Assembly (NCBI RefSeq): GCF_042661025.1
Contig: NZ_JBHSWH010000001.1
Location: forward strand, 1,116,001-1,180,000
Length of the DNA: 64,000 nt
Direction of reading: 5' to 3'
Origin: Flexivirga alba
GTDB taxonomy: Bacteria > Actinomycetota > Actinomycetes > Actinomycetales > Dermatophilaceae
The position numbers and the translations under genes were made by a program. The notes beneath the pieces were generated by a model. The model saw only the letters and a program-made list of their open reading frames with translations. It was not told where the DNA came from and searched no databases. Below, piece after piece: positions 50,781 to 59,681 of this stretch. The stretch's first letter is position 1. Each line of letters begins with the position of its first letter.

Positions 50781-52739
50781 GTGTTTACATTCCTCTTTGT
50801 GCAAACTCTCGATATATCGCGTTTCAGGGGATGGGTGCGGCGCTGGGTGGGTGTCGAGCGACATTTCTGGCGGATGATGTGGCGCTCCAGCCCGCCGCTG
50901 GTGCTCACTCTCTTCGTCATCATCGCGCTGCGCGGCCTCGGCATCTGGCTGATGGTTCACGCCAGTGGCCAGGCCCTCGAAGCGCTGACCGAACACTCCG
51001 ACCGCGTGTGGTTCTGGCTGGTGCTGACCGGGATCGGCGTCGGCATCGAGCCGCTCGCTGAGGCCTGGCAGGCCGCGGCCTCGGTGGCCCTGCAGCGCCG
51101 CATGAGTCGCCAGCAGGTGATGCTGCTGGCGGAGGCTGCCAACGCACCCCATGGGATAGCACACCTCGAAAATCCCGAGACCAGAGCGCGATTCACCGAG
51201 ATCGAGGACTACCTACGAGGCATGTTCGGAGTCAACGCGATGTTCGCGGTCTGGATGGTGCTCGGGTATGCCGCAATCGGTCTCGGCGGCTTCGTCGCCG
51301 TCGCCCAGTGGTCCTGGCCGCTGGCGCTGTGGACGCTGCTCGCCTTCCGCCTGCTGCACACGAGTTGGACGGGCTACCTCGACGTGACGCTGCGTGACCT
51401 CATCGAGGAGGGCAGTGTCGAGCGCCGGCAGGCGGACTACCTGCGGTCCCTCCCACTCGATCGGGGCGCCGGCAAGGAGTTGCGCCTCTTCGGGATGACG
51501 CCCTGGCTGCTGCGCCGGTATGCCGAGGTCTGGACCCTTGCGTTCACCGGCGTATGGCGGCGCCGGAATCGCGCCGTGCGAGGCGCGTTCGTCGGTGCGT
51601 TCGTCACCGCAGCGATGCTCGCGGGCTCGTATGCCTGGGCGGGGCACGCTGCCTGGACCGGCAGCCTGGCCATCGGTGCTGCGGTGACGGTGCTGCAGGG
51701 GCTGATGCAGATGGCCGCACTGGGAGCGCTCGGCGACATCAACGTGCAGGCGATCCGAGCACGCTTCTACGAGAACGAAATCCGCCAACTGCGAGCATGT
51801 TTCGGCCTCCCAAGCGGGTTGAGTAGCCGGGGGAGCGAAGCGGAGGAGGCGTATCGAAACCGCAGCGAGGGAACTGGTCCCGATACGCGACCTCGTGCCT
51901 CGGTCGCTACTCGACCCGCAGCAGCGGCAGCGGCGGTCGACGTCACGGACGCGACCTTCACCTACCCCTCCCGCGCCGAGCCGGTGTTCCGGCACCTCGA
52001 CCTGCACATTCCGGCCGGGCAGTCGGTCGCTGTCGTCGGGGTCAACGGGGTCGGCAAGTCGACGCTGATCAAACTGCTCTGCGGCCTATACCCACCGGAC
52101 TCGGGAACGGTCCGCATCGACGGCCGCGATCCGGCCGTGGACGACGATGCCCGCCGGCGGGTGGCCACGATCTTCCAGGATTTCGTGCGCTACCAACTCA
52201 GCCTCGAGACGAATGTCGCTCTCCCACTCCTGGCGCTCGGGGACGACGCCGAGTCGGTGCGCCATACAGCTGACCGCGCGCTGCGGGACGCCGCCGGCAC
52301 TGACGTCCTGACCCGGCTGGAGAACAACTGGGACACGATCCTGGAACCCGGATACGCAGGCGGCACAGACCTTTCCGGTGGTCAGTGGCAGCGTGTAGCG
52401 CTGGCTCGGGCGCTGAGCGCTGTCGCCGCTGGCGCCGGCGTGCTGGTGCTCGACGAGCCCACCGCAGCCCTTGACGTGCGTGCCGAAGCGGAGATCTTCA
52501 GCCGCTTCCTTGAGGTGACGCGCGGCGTGACGACGATCCTGGTCAGTCACCGGTTGTCCAGCGTTCGGCACGCCGAGCGCATTGTCGTTCTCGGGCCTGA
52601 CGGAGTGGTGCAGGACGGCAGTCACGACGAATTGCTCGCGAGCGGCGGCCCGTATGCCGAGATGTTCCGGCTGCAGGCTGCGCGTTTCGCCGCGGCCGGA
52701 GCCGGGCCGATCGCCGAACTGGCCGGGGAGAACTCATGA
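50781..52739 (+). CDS. ABC exporter half-transporter, subunit 1
   Basis: About 652 residues. The membrane domain (about 1-330) has about six helices. The ATPase domain begins at about residue 395 with Walker A VGVNGVGKST, the Q-loop FQDF, signature DLSGGQWQRVALARAL, Walker B VLVLDEPTAALD and the H-loop VSHRL. The linker between domains (about 346-380) is encoded by the dispersed repeat. The start is uncertain: GTG 50781 or GTG 50799. Walker A has V and V around the glycines instead of the more common NGAGKST. It pairs with the next gene, which starts within its stop (ATGA). Confidence 0.87.
   Translation: MFTFLFVQTLDISRFRGWVRRWVGVERHFWRMMWRSSPPLVLTLFVIIALRGLGIWLMVHASGQALEALTEHSDRVWFWLVLTGIGVGIEPLAEAWQAAASVALQRRMSRQQVMLLAEAANAPHGIAHLENPETRARFTEIEDYLRGMFGVNAMFAVWMVLGYAAIGLGGFVAVAQWSWPLALWTLLAFRLLHTSWTGYLDVTLRDLIEEGSVERRQADYLRSLPLDRGAGKELRLFGMTPWLLRRYAEVWTLAFTGVWRRRNRAVRGAFVGAFVTAAMLAGSYAWAGHAAWTGSLAIGAAVTVLQGLMQMAALGALGDINVQAIRARFYENEIRQLRACFGLPSGLSSRGSEAEEAYRNRSEGTGPDTRPRASVATRPAAAAAAVDVTDATFTYPSRAEPVFRHLDLHIPAGQSVAVVGVNGVGKSTLIKLLCGLYPPDSGTVRIDGRDPAVDDDARRRVATIFQDFVRYQLSLETNVALPLLALGDDAESVRHTADRALRDAAGTDVLTRLENNWDTILEPGYAGGTDLSGGQWQRVALARALSAVAAGAGVLVLDEPTAALDVRAEAEIFSRFLEVTRGVTTILVSHRLSSVRHAERIVVLGPDGVVQDGSHDELLASGGPYAEMFRLQAARFAAAGAGPIAELAGENS
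51822..51917. repeat. Dispersed repeat copy in frame within the ABC exporter linker
   Basis: AAGCGGGTTGAGTAG, core GGGGGAGCGAAGCGGAGGAG, GCGTATCGAAACCGC, followed by an inverted half ending GGTCGCTACTCGACCCGC. It encodes a 30-residue Ser/Arg/Glu-rich insert exactly at the membrane-ATPase domain boundary. Confidence 0.8.
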
Positions 52740-54516
52740 TTCGCTATCACTGGCAATCCGTCGTGCTGATCGTGCGGACGTCGTGGCGGATCAGTCCCAG
52801 CGCCACCGTCATCGCCTTCCTGGAGGCATGCGGCCGCGTCCTGCAGTACCTCCGTCCGCTCTTCATCGGACTCGTCGTCACTGGGCTGGCAGCGCACCGG
52901 CTGACTCCCTCGTCCTCGGAATCGGTGGAATGATCGCCACCGAAGCCTTCGGTTTCATCCTCGGCATCTGCGGCGTGCAGGCGCGCATCGGCCTCAACGA
53001 GCGGATCGGGCAGCACTTCGACGCGGACGTCGCCCGGATCAGCGGCACCGCGCCGACGCTAGACCACCTGCAGGATCCGCGCTACCGCGATCAGATGCAC
53101 GCCTTGCGTGAACGCATGGGCGCCCTTGGTATGGCGTACAACTCGTTCGTCAACTCCGTCAACAACCTGGTCGCACCGGTCACGACCATCATCGTGGCGC
53201 TCGGTGCCGACATACGCCTGCTCCTGCTGCTGCTGATCGGGGCTCCCGCGTCCTGGTGGGCCAAGTCCACGATGCGTTGGGAGCAGGAAGCCGAGGACGA
53301 GTCGGCGAAGGCCGGTCGTCGCAGCAAGCACTTCGCAGACCTGACGACCGATCCGGTCGCTGCCTCGGAGCTGCGTGTCTTCGGCGCGCGCGACACACTT
53401 CTGCGACTGCTCGGCCGTGAGGCCTTTGCATGGCGAATGCCGTTCGCCCGCGCGGAAGCTCGCGGTGCAGCGTTCTCGAGTGGAGTCACCGTGCTCTACG
53501 TCATCGCCGCAATGGGCGTGCTCGCCTGGATGGCCCATGACGCGCTGCACGGACGCGTTTCACCCGGCGCATTCGCCACCGGGATCCTCGTGGTCGGGCA
53601 GCTGCGGGACGTCGTCGGCAGCCTCCAGGGCACGGTCCACTTCCTCGGCCAGACCCTGCGGACCGTCAAGCGCTACCGCTGGCTCCAGGAGTATGGCGCG
53701 ACTGCGGCTGCCGCACACTCGGGGACGACGCCCGCACCGAGCGCGCTGCACGACGGGCTGACCCTGCAGGACGTGACCTTCCGCTACCCCGGCGCCGACC
53801 GCGACGCGTTGAGCCACATCGACCTGCACCTGCCGGCCGGTGAGGTGATCGCCGTCGTCGGGGAGAACGGCGCCGGCAAGTCCACCCTGATCGGACTGCT
53901 CACCGGAATGTATGACGTCAGCGGTGGCAAGGTCCTGGTGGATTCCGTTGACCTGCAAGACCTTTCGCTCGACGACTGGCGACAGCACTGCGCCGGTGCG
54001 TTCCAGGACCACCTCAAGCTGGAGCTCACCGCCCGTGAGGCGATCGGTGTCGGAGACCTCGAGATCCCCGACGACACACGCCTGCTCGAGGCACTGGACG
54101 ACGCTGCGGCTTCCGACGTACTCACGGCACTCCCGGACGGTCTCGACACCCAACTCGGACCGTCCTGGCCCGGCGGGGTGGACCTGTCCGGCGGCCAGTG
54201 GCAACGGCTGGCGATCGGGCGAGCGATGGTCCGGCGGTCACCGCTGCTGTTGGTCCTCGACGAGCCGACGTCCGCGCTGGACCCGGCGACCGAGCACAAG
54301 CTCTTCGACCGCTACGCCGCAGCTGCGAAGGAGACCTCGCGCGCCGGTGGCGTCACGTTGATCGTCACGCACCGCTTCTCCACTGTCGCGTCGGCCGATC
54401 GCGTGATCGTCCTGGCGGACGGCAGGGTCGCCGAGCAGGGCACGCACGAGGAGCTGATGGCCGTCGGCGGTCACTACGCGGAGCTCTACGGCCTCCAAGC
54501 CGCCGGCTACCGATGA
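52736..54516 (+). pseudogene. ABC exporter half-transporter, subunit 2, frame broken once
   Basis: ATG 52736 overlaps the previous stop. The first 56 or so codons (RYHWQSVVLIVRTSWRISPS, VLQYLRPLFIGLVVTGLAAH) are in one frame and the rest, from DSLVLGIGGMIATEAFGFIL, in another; the shift lies near 52900-52905 and restoring one base (for example GGG in CACCGGCTG) joins them. The remainder is complete: Walker A VGENGAGKST, DLSGGQWQRLAIGRAM, LVLDEPTSALD. About 593 residues when repaired. With subunit 1 it forms a heterodimeric exporter of unknown substrate. Confidence 0.85.
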
Positions 54517-55121
54517 GGCGACGGCGTTGTCCAAGCCCGCGCGAGTGACACGAGCTGCTCGTCGACGTCCGGCCACGGGAACTGGCTCATCGGTTGCCGC
54601 AGCACCACCAGGCCGTGTATGCCGCACCACAGCTGCACGGCCCGCAGGTGCGCCTCCTCCGCGGAGCCGGACACACTGTGGAGCACTTGGGCGAGCAGCG
54701 CGAACTGGGCCTCGCCGGCGAACGTCATACCGTCGTCGACGGGCAGCTTCCACGCCTTGGTGAACAGCGTCCGGAATGCGCCGGGGTGCTCGTTCGCGTA
54801 GGTGACGTAGGCGCGACCGAATGCGAGCACCTTTTCGTATGGCGTGCCGTCCGACGCCTCGGCCGCTGCCACCATGTCCTCGCCGAACTGTTGCCACATC
54901 CGGTGTTTCGCGGCCAACAGCAGAGCCTCCAGCGACTCGAAGTGCAGGTAGATCGACGTTGCGGTGATGCCCACCTTCCGGGCAACCGCTCGCAGCGACA
55001 GCTGCCACGGGTCGTCGAGTTCCTCCACCAGGGCGATGGTCGCGTCGAGGATCTCCTCGCGCAGCCGAGTGCCCTCGCCGCGCGGTGCGACGGCGCGGCG
55101 CCCGGCCTGCTTCTGCGTCAT
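54507..55121 (-). CDS. TetR-family regulator of the divergent MFS pump
   Basis: 204 residues. HTH: LREEILDATIALVEELDDPW, SLRAVARKVGITATSIYLHF. The C-terminal domain (about 85-195) has the WHG-type ligand fold with VQLWCGIHGLVVLRQ. It starts at ATG 55121 and faces the MFS gene across a 110-base gap containing a 13-bp inverted repeat. Its 3' end overlaps the ABC exporter gene by ten bases on the opposite strand. Drug- or metabolite-responsive repression of the pump is the expected role. Confidence 0.88.
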   Translation of the reverse strand: MTQKQAGRRAVAPRGEGTRLREEILDATIALVEELDDPWQLSLRAVARKVGITATSIYLHFESLEALLLAAKHRMWQQFGEDMVAAAEASDGTPYEKVLAFGRAYVTYANEHPGAFRTLFTKAWKLPVDDGMTFAGEAQFALLAQVLHSVSGSAEEAHLRAVQLWCGIHGLVVLRQPMSQFPWPDVDEQLVSLARAWTTPSPHR

Positions 55122-55160
55122 ACGCGGATCCTCTCAGACATAACAGTTGACGAGTGTAGC

Positions 55161-55198
55161 GCTACGGGTGTTCACTTACGTCACAGAACACCTGTAGC
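55161..55198. promoter_or_regulatory. TetR operator upstream of the MFS pump
   Basis: GCTACGGGTGTTC (55161-55173) and GAACACCTGTAGC (55186-55198) are 13-base arms matching at 12 positions, separated by ACTTACGTCACA. The palindrome GTAGCGCTAC overlaps the left arm. The position between divergent tetR and MFS starts supports the assignment. Confidence 0.7.
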
Positions 55199-55231
55199 CC
55201 GATCCGTCAGACACTGAGACAAGGCACATCG

Positions 55232-56794
55232 ATGACCACGAGCACCATCACGAAGCCCTCCGGCGGCGCCTCCGTCGCGCCGTCGAGACCGGGGCTCGCC
55301 CTGACCCTGGTCTGCGTCGCGATGTTCATGCTGATGCTGGACATGACGATCGTCGCGGTCGCGCTGCCCGACATACAGGCCGACCTGCACGCCAACCTGA
55401 GCGACCTGCAATGGGTCGTCGACGCCTACACGCTGCCGCTCGCCGCGTTGCTGCTGACGGCCGCCACCCTGGGCGACCGCTTCGGCCGACGACGTCTCTT
55501 CTGCGCCGGTATGGCGATCTTCACCATCGGGTCACTCGCGTGTGCGCTCGCCGCAAATCCGTTGATGCTCAACACGATGCGCGCGGTGCAGGGCATCGGG
55601 GCAGCGATGCTCTTCGGCACCGCGATGCCGATCCTCGGTCACGCCTACCCGGACCTGAAGGCTCGTGCCAAGGCGATCGGTGCATTCGGCGGGACACTCG
55701 CCGGCGCGACCGCAGTCGGCCCGTTGCTCGGCGGTCTCATCGTCGACAACGCCGGCTGGCAATGGATCTTCGCGATCAACGTGCCGATCGGAGTCGTGGC
55801 GTTCGTCGCAGCCCGCGTGGGATTGCCGGAGTCCAAGGCCGAGAAGGCCCGTCGCATCGATGCCACCGGCACCGCACTGCTCACGATTTCGTTGGCAGCA
55901 TTGGTGTTCGGGTTGATCCGTGGTCAGTCCGAGGGCTGGGGTTCGGGGCTCATCGTCGGCTCCTTCGCCCTCGCAACATTGGCACTCGTCGTGTTCCTGA
56001 TCCGCGCCGCACACACCGACGAGCCGATGGTCGACCTCGAGCTCTTCCGCCGCCCGAGCTTCGTCGGCATCGGCGTCGCTGGCTTCGTGATCGCCGGAAC
56101 CCTTGTGGCCGCAACCAATTACGTCGGTCTCTACTTCGTCAACACACTGGGCTACACGCCGTTCGAAGCCGGACTGCGGTTCCTGCCACTGACCGTCACG
56201 GCCTTCATCGCCGCACCGGTCGTGGCGCAGCTCGGGCATCGCGTGCCGACCGTGTTCACGATCGGCGGCAGCCTGCTGCTCGTGACCGGCGGTCTCGTGT
56301 GGGCGTCGCGGATCGACGCGTCCTCGGACTGGACGGCACTCGCGCCCGGGTTCGTGCTCGCCGGCATCGGCCTCGGTGCCTCCAGCGCTGTTCTGTCCAG
56401 CGCCGCACTGGCCAGCGTCGAACCTGACCGTGCCGGTATGGCGACCGGCGTCGTCAACACTCTCCGACAGGTCGGCACCGCGGCCGGTGTTGCAGCGTTC
56501 GGAGCGGTTTTCGCAGCACGCACCGGCTCTCGTATGGCGAGCGACGTCGCACCAGCACACCTGCCGGTCGACCAACTCGGGCAACTGAAGGACGCCGTCG
56601 CCTCCGGTGCGGGACGCCTCGTCTCCGGTCACGCTCCGACACAGGTGCGCGCCCAGCTGACACACGCGGCGGTCGACAGCACGGCATACGGCATCCACAC
56701 CATCCTGCTGATCGGGGCCGTGATCGCCGGAGTCGCGACCCTGGTCGTCGTGGGTCTGCTGGCACGAGCACACCGGGCCCAGCCCTCTGGTTGA
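55232..56794 (+). CDS. DHA2-family MFS multidrug efflux transporter
   Basis: 520 residues with about fourteen helices. LDMTIVAVALPDIQADL (motif D1), LLTAATLGDRFGRRRLFCAG (motif A) and GPLLGGLIVDNAGWQWIFAINVPIG (motif C) are those of DHA2 drug:H+ antiporters such as EmrB/QacA. The gene is divergent from its probable TetR repressor. P1 peptidase follows 33 bases downstream, so the two may share a transcript. Confidence 0.92.
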   Translation: MTTSTITKPSGGASVAPSRPGLALTLVCVAMFMLMLDMTIVAVALPDIQADLHANLSDLQWVVDAYTLPLAALLLTAATLGDRFGRRRLFCAGMAIFTIGSLACALAANPLMLNTMRAVQGIGAAMLFGTAMPILGHAYPDLKARAKAIGAFGGTLAGATAVGPLLGGLIVDNAGWQWIFAINVPIGVVAFVAARVGLPESKAEKARRIDATGTALLTISLAALVFGLIRGQSEGWGSGLIVGSFALATLALVVFLIRAAHTDEPMVDLELFRRPSFVGIGVAGFVIAGTLVAATNYVGLYFVNTLGYTPFEAGLRFLPLTVTAFIAAPVVAQLGHRVPTVFTIGGSLLLVTGGLVWASRIDASSDWTALAPGFVLAGIGLGASSAVLSSAALASVEPDRAGMATGVVNTLRQVGTAAGVAAFGAVFAARTGSRMASDVAPAHLPVDQLGQLKDAVASGAGRLVSGHAPTQVRAQLTHAAVDSTAYGIHTILLIGAVIAGVATLVVVGLLARAHRAQPSG

Positions 56795-56827
56795 GTGGGC
56801 CCACACCCGTTGCGCTGAGGAGGAACC

Positions 56828-57925
56828 ATGAGTCCGGACCACCGTCGCGCCCGTGACTACGTCGCCTTCGACGGTGTGCCCGGCACCTGGAACGCCATCT
56901 CCGATGTCCCCGGCGTGGAGGTCGGCTACCTGACGATCATCGAGGGCGACGGGCCGCTCGTCCCCGGCACAGGCCCGGTACGCACCGGAGTCACTGCGAT
57001 CCTGCCGCTGGGCCGCGCGCGGGTCGGGACCGCGCTCGCGGCAGGGATGTTCTCCTTCAACGGCAACGGCGAGCTCACCGGCAGCCATTGGATCGAGGAG
57101 AGCGGCTCGCTCGCACTGCCGATCGCGATCACCAACACGCACGCCGTCGGTCCGGTGCACCGCGGGGTGCTCGAGTGGTCGCTGGCGCAGAATCCGGCAC
57201 TGCAGCAGGGCTGGCACCTACCCGTGGTCGGCGAGACCTTCGACGGCTACCTCAACGACATCAACGGGCGTCACGTGCGGGAGGAGACCGCCATCGCGGC
57301 ACTCGATGCCGCGGCGAGCGGCCCGCTCGCCGAGGGCAGCGTCGGCGGCGGCACGGGCATGAATTGCTACGGCTTCAAGGGCGGTACCGGCACCTCCTCA
57401 CGCCGGGTCGCCGTGGGCGAGCAGTCGTATGTCGTGGGTGTCCTCACCCAGGCCAACTTCGGCTCGCGCAAAGAGCTCGTCATCCGCGGCAGCCGGCTCG
57501 GCATACAGCTGCTGGACGACAACCCGATGGAAGACACCGGCCGGAGCGCGCCGCCCGGGTCGGGTTCGTGCATCACGGTCGTGGCGACCGACGCGCCGTT
57601 GTTGCCCCAGCAGTGCAAGGCGCTCGCCCGCCGGGTCTCACTCGGCATCGCACGCACCGGCACCATCGGCAGTCACTTCTCCGGCGACGTCTTCCTGGCC
57701 TTCTCCACTGCCAACGCTGGTGCGCTCGACAGCGGAATCGAGGCTGCGACAACGGAATTGCGGCAGCTCGAGTTCCTCCCGTGGCCGGCCATCGACCCCC
57801 TGTATGCCGCTGTCGTGCAGGCCACCGAGGAAGCGGTCGTCAACGCGCTGGTCGCGGCCGACACGATGATCGGCCGCGACGGTCACCGCAGCCCCGGCTT
57901 CCCGAACGAGATCCTCACGGATTGA
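56828..57925 (+). CDS. P1-family (DmpA/BapA-like) aminopeptidase
   Basis: 365 residues. NAISDVPGVEVGYLTIIEGD, RTGVTAILPLGR, GGGTGMNCYGFKGGTGTSSR and the autocleavage region with GSGSCITVVATDAPLLP match the Ntn-hydrolase-like P1 family (beta-peptidyl and D-aminopeptidases). The proenzyme is expected to self-cleave before the Ser nucleophile near residue 242. GGAGGAACC lies just before ATG 56828. Its 3' end overlaps the minus-strand FMN reductase by 11 bases. Confidence 0.9.
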   Translation: MSPDHRRARDYVAFDGVPGTWNAISDVPGVEVGYLTIIEGDGPLVPGTGPVRTGVTAILPLGRARVGTALAAGMFSFNGNGELTGSHWIEESGSLALPIAITNTHAVGPVHRGVLEWSLAQNPALQQGWHLPVVGETFDGYLNDINGRHVREETAIAALDAAASGPLAEGSVGGGTGMNCYGFKGGTGTSSRRVAVGEQSYVVGVLTQANFGSRKELVIRGSRLGIQLLDDNPMEDTGRSAPPGSGSCITVVATDAPLLPQQCKALARRVSLGIARTGTIGSHFSGDVFLAFSTANAGALDSGIEAATTELRQLEFLPWPAIDPLYAAVVQATEEAVVNALVAADTMIGRDGHRSPGFPNEILTD

Positions 57926-58493
57926 TCAGCCCGGCGCGCAGCGCGCGCATGGCACCGGCCCAGCGCAGCAGCGAATCGAGCATCGCGTCCAGGTTGGCGA
58001 CCTGGTAGTCGCGCGGCGTGAGTTGCACGAAGTCGGTCATGTCGTCATAGATCGACAGCGACACCTGCGCGCGGACGGTCGCGATCTGCACCTCGCCGAG
58101 CGTCGACTTCAGGTGCTCTCCGGCGCGCAGCCCGCCGCTGGACCCGTAGCAGATGATCCCGGCTGCCTTGTCGTTCCACTCGGCATACAGGAAGTCGATG
58201 GCGTTCTTCAGCGAGCCCGCCATACCGCGGTTGTACTCCGGCGCGACGAACACGAAGCCGTCATACGAGTCGATCAGCCGCGACCACCGTTTCGTGTGAT
58301 CGTGCCGGTAGTGATGTGCGGCCGCCGGCTCCGGCTCGTCGAGCAGCGGCAGGCCCACGTGCGCCAGGTCGATCAGGTCGTATGACGCATCCCCGCGCCC
58401 GCTCGCGCGATCAAACGCCCAGTCGGCGATGGTCGGACCGACCCGGTCCGGCCGGGTGCTGCCGATGATGATCGCGATCCGCAGAGAAGTCAC
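57915..58493 (-). CDS. NADPH-dependent FMN reductase
   Basis: 192 residues, flavodoxin-like. IAIIIGSTRPDRVGPTIADW at the N-terminus and FVFVAPEYNRGMAGSLKNAIDFL are the family motifs (FMN loop and the PEYN-G-LKNAID signature), with GIICYGSSGGLRAGEHLK. It reduces flavins or quinones or acts as an azoreductase. GTG 58493 is six bases after TAGAGT, so the transcript is probably leaderless. Divergent from PhzF. Confidence 0.9.
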   Translation of the reverse strand: MTSLRIAIIIGSTRPDRVGPTIADWAFDRASGRGDASYDLIDLAHVGLPLLDEPEPAAAHHYRHDHTKRWSRLIDSYDGFVFVAPEYNRGMAGSLKNAIDFLYAEWNDKAAGIICYGSSGGLRAGEHLKSTLGEVQIATVRAQVSLSIYDDMTDFVQLTPRDYQVANLDAMLDSLLRWAGAMRALRAGLINP

Positions 58494-58499
58494 TTGCGA

Positions 58500-58505
58500 A
58501 CTCTA
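58500..58505 (-). promoter_or_regulatory. -10 element of the FMN reductase gene
   Basis: TAGAGT on the minus strand lies six bases before the GTG at 58493. It is part of the palindrome CTCTAGAG, so a rightward element is also possible for phzF. Confidence 0.5.
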
Positions 58506-58550
58506 GAGTTTCGGCGAGTCGACGCCCGGACAAGGTGGACAGTGGGACCA

Positions 58551-59495
58551 ATGAACACTTCCGATGACGCACGCCACGCGTCCGACCAGACCGGGTTCAC
58601 CTATCGACTCGCCGACGTATTCGCCGAGTCGAGCTACCAAGGAAACGGGGTCGCCGTCTTCCTGAACCCGCCTCGCCTGACCACCGGGCAGCTCCAGGCG
58701 GTGACCGTCGAGGTCCGCCAGTTCGAGTCGATCTACCTGTGGCCCACGGCCGACGACCGTTCGTTCGTGACGAGGATCTTCGTCGTGGATCAGGAACTTC
58801 GGTTCGCCGGACACCCCATCCTCGGCGCGGCTGCCGTGGCGCACGAGCAGCTCCTGGCCGCCGAACCAGCGGCCGTTCCGCCGGGCGAGCACGCGACGTG
58901 GACGTTCCGGCTGGGTAGCCGTGAGGTGATCGCGCGCAGCGTGGCGGACAACGCGGGCGGCTTCGATATCGACACCGATCAAGGTCGGCCCAGCTTCGGG
59001 GAACCGATGCCGCCCGCCTATCGCGAGCGCATCGCCCACGCGCTGCGCCTTCAGCCCGGCGACCTCGACCCGACGCTGCCCGTCGAATGGGCCAGCACCG
59101 GCCTGAAGTACCTCATCGTGCCGGTCAGCGGCTCCGGGCTGGCCCGCGCACGGATCACCATCCCAGACTTCGAGGAGTTGCTCGGCGAAGCAGGCGCCGA
59201 ACTGGCATACGTCCTGGATCCGAGTGCCCTCGAGGGGCGCAACTGGGTCAACGACGGCTCGGTCGAGGACATCGCGACCGGCAGCGCAGCCGGGCCGGCG
59301 GCGGCATACCTCGTCCGCCATGGGCGCGTCGCGCCGGAATCCACGGTGGCACTGTCCCAAGGACGCTTCGTCGGGCGGCCGAGCGCGCTGCGGGTCGAGG
59401 TGCACGGACCGCGCGACGACATCTCCCGCGTGGTCCTGCACGGGCATGTCTGCCTGACCGGGACCGGCACGTTGGACCACCCGCCAGTCGCCTGA
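58551..59495 (+). CDS. PhzF-family isomerase-like protein
   Basis: 314 residues. YRLADVFAESSYQGNGVAVF, QFESIYLWPT with the catalytic glutamate (Glu59), RIFVVDQELRFAGHPILGAA and SVEDIATGSAAGPAAAYLV are the PhzF/diaminopimelate-epimerase-fold motifs. PhzF itself isomerises a phenazine precursor, but no phenazine genes are present; most members have unknown substrates. ATG 58551 has GTGGGACC directly upstream and is preferred to the frame's earlier in-frame codons. Confidence 0.9.
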   Translation: MNTSDDARHASDQTGFTYRLADVFAESSYQGNGVAVFLNPPRLTTGQLQAVTVEVRQFESIYLWPTADDRSFVTRIFVVDQELRFAGHPILGAAAVAHEQLLAAEPAAVPPGEHATWTFRLGSREVIARSVADNAGGFDIDTDQGRPSFGEPMPPAYRERIAHALRLQPGDLDPTLPVEWASTGLKYLIVPVSGSGLARARITIPDFEELLGEAGAELAYVLDPSALEGRNWVNDGSVEDIATGSAAGPAAAYLVRHGRVAPESTVALSQGRFVGRPSALRVEVHGPRDDISRVVLHGHVCLTGTGTLDHPPVA

Positions 59496-59597
59496 GGAGC
59501 GCCTCGACCGGGCCTGGAATCGAGTTGCGCTCTCGTTCGTTGGGCGTGATGTGGAACGCCCGGCGATCCGAAGCGGTCGTATGACGTGCACGGGCTG

Positions 59598-59625
59598 TTG
59601 TAGGTGCGCAGCGAATACATAAGGT
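59598..59625 (+). promoter_or_regulatory. Candidate promoter of the ter cluster
   Basis: TTGTAG (59598-59603) and TAAGGT (59620-59625) are 16 bases apart, about 55 bases before telA, with AGGAGG before the start. It is the best promoter-like match in the 186-base gap. Confidence 0.45.
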
Positions 59626-59681
59626 ATGAGGAACATCTCGGGGGTCCGCGGAACGCCCGCGGCAGCTAGGAGGCTCGCAAT

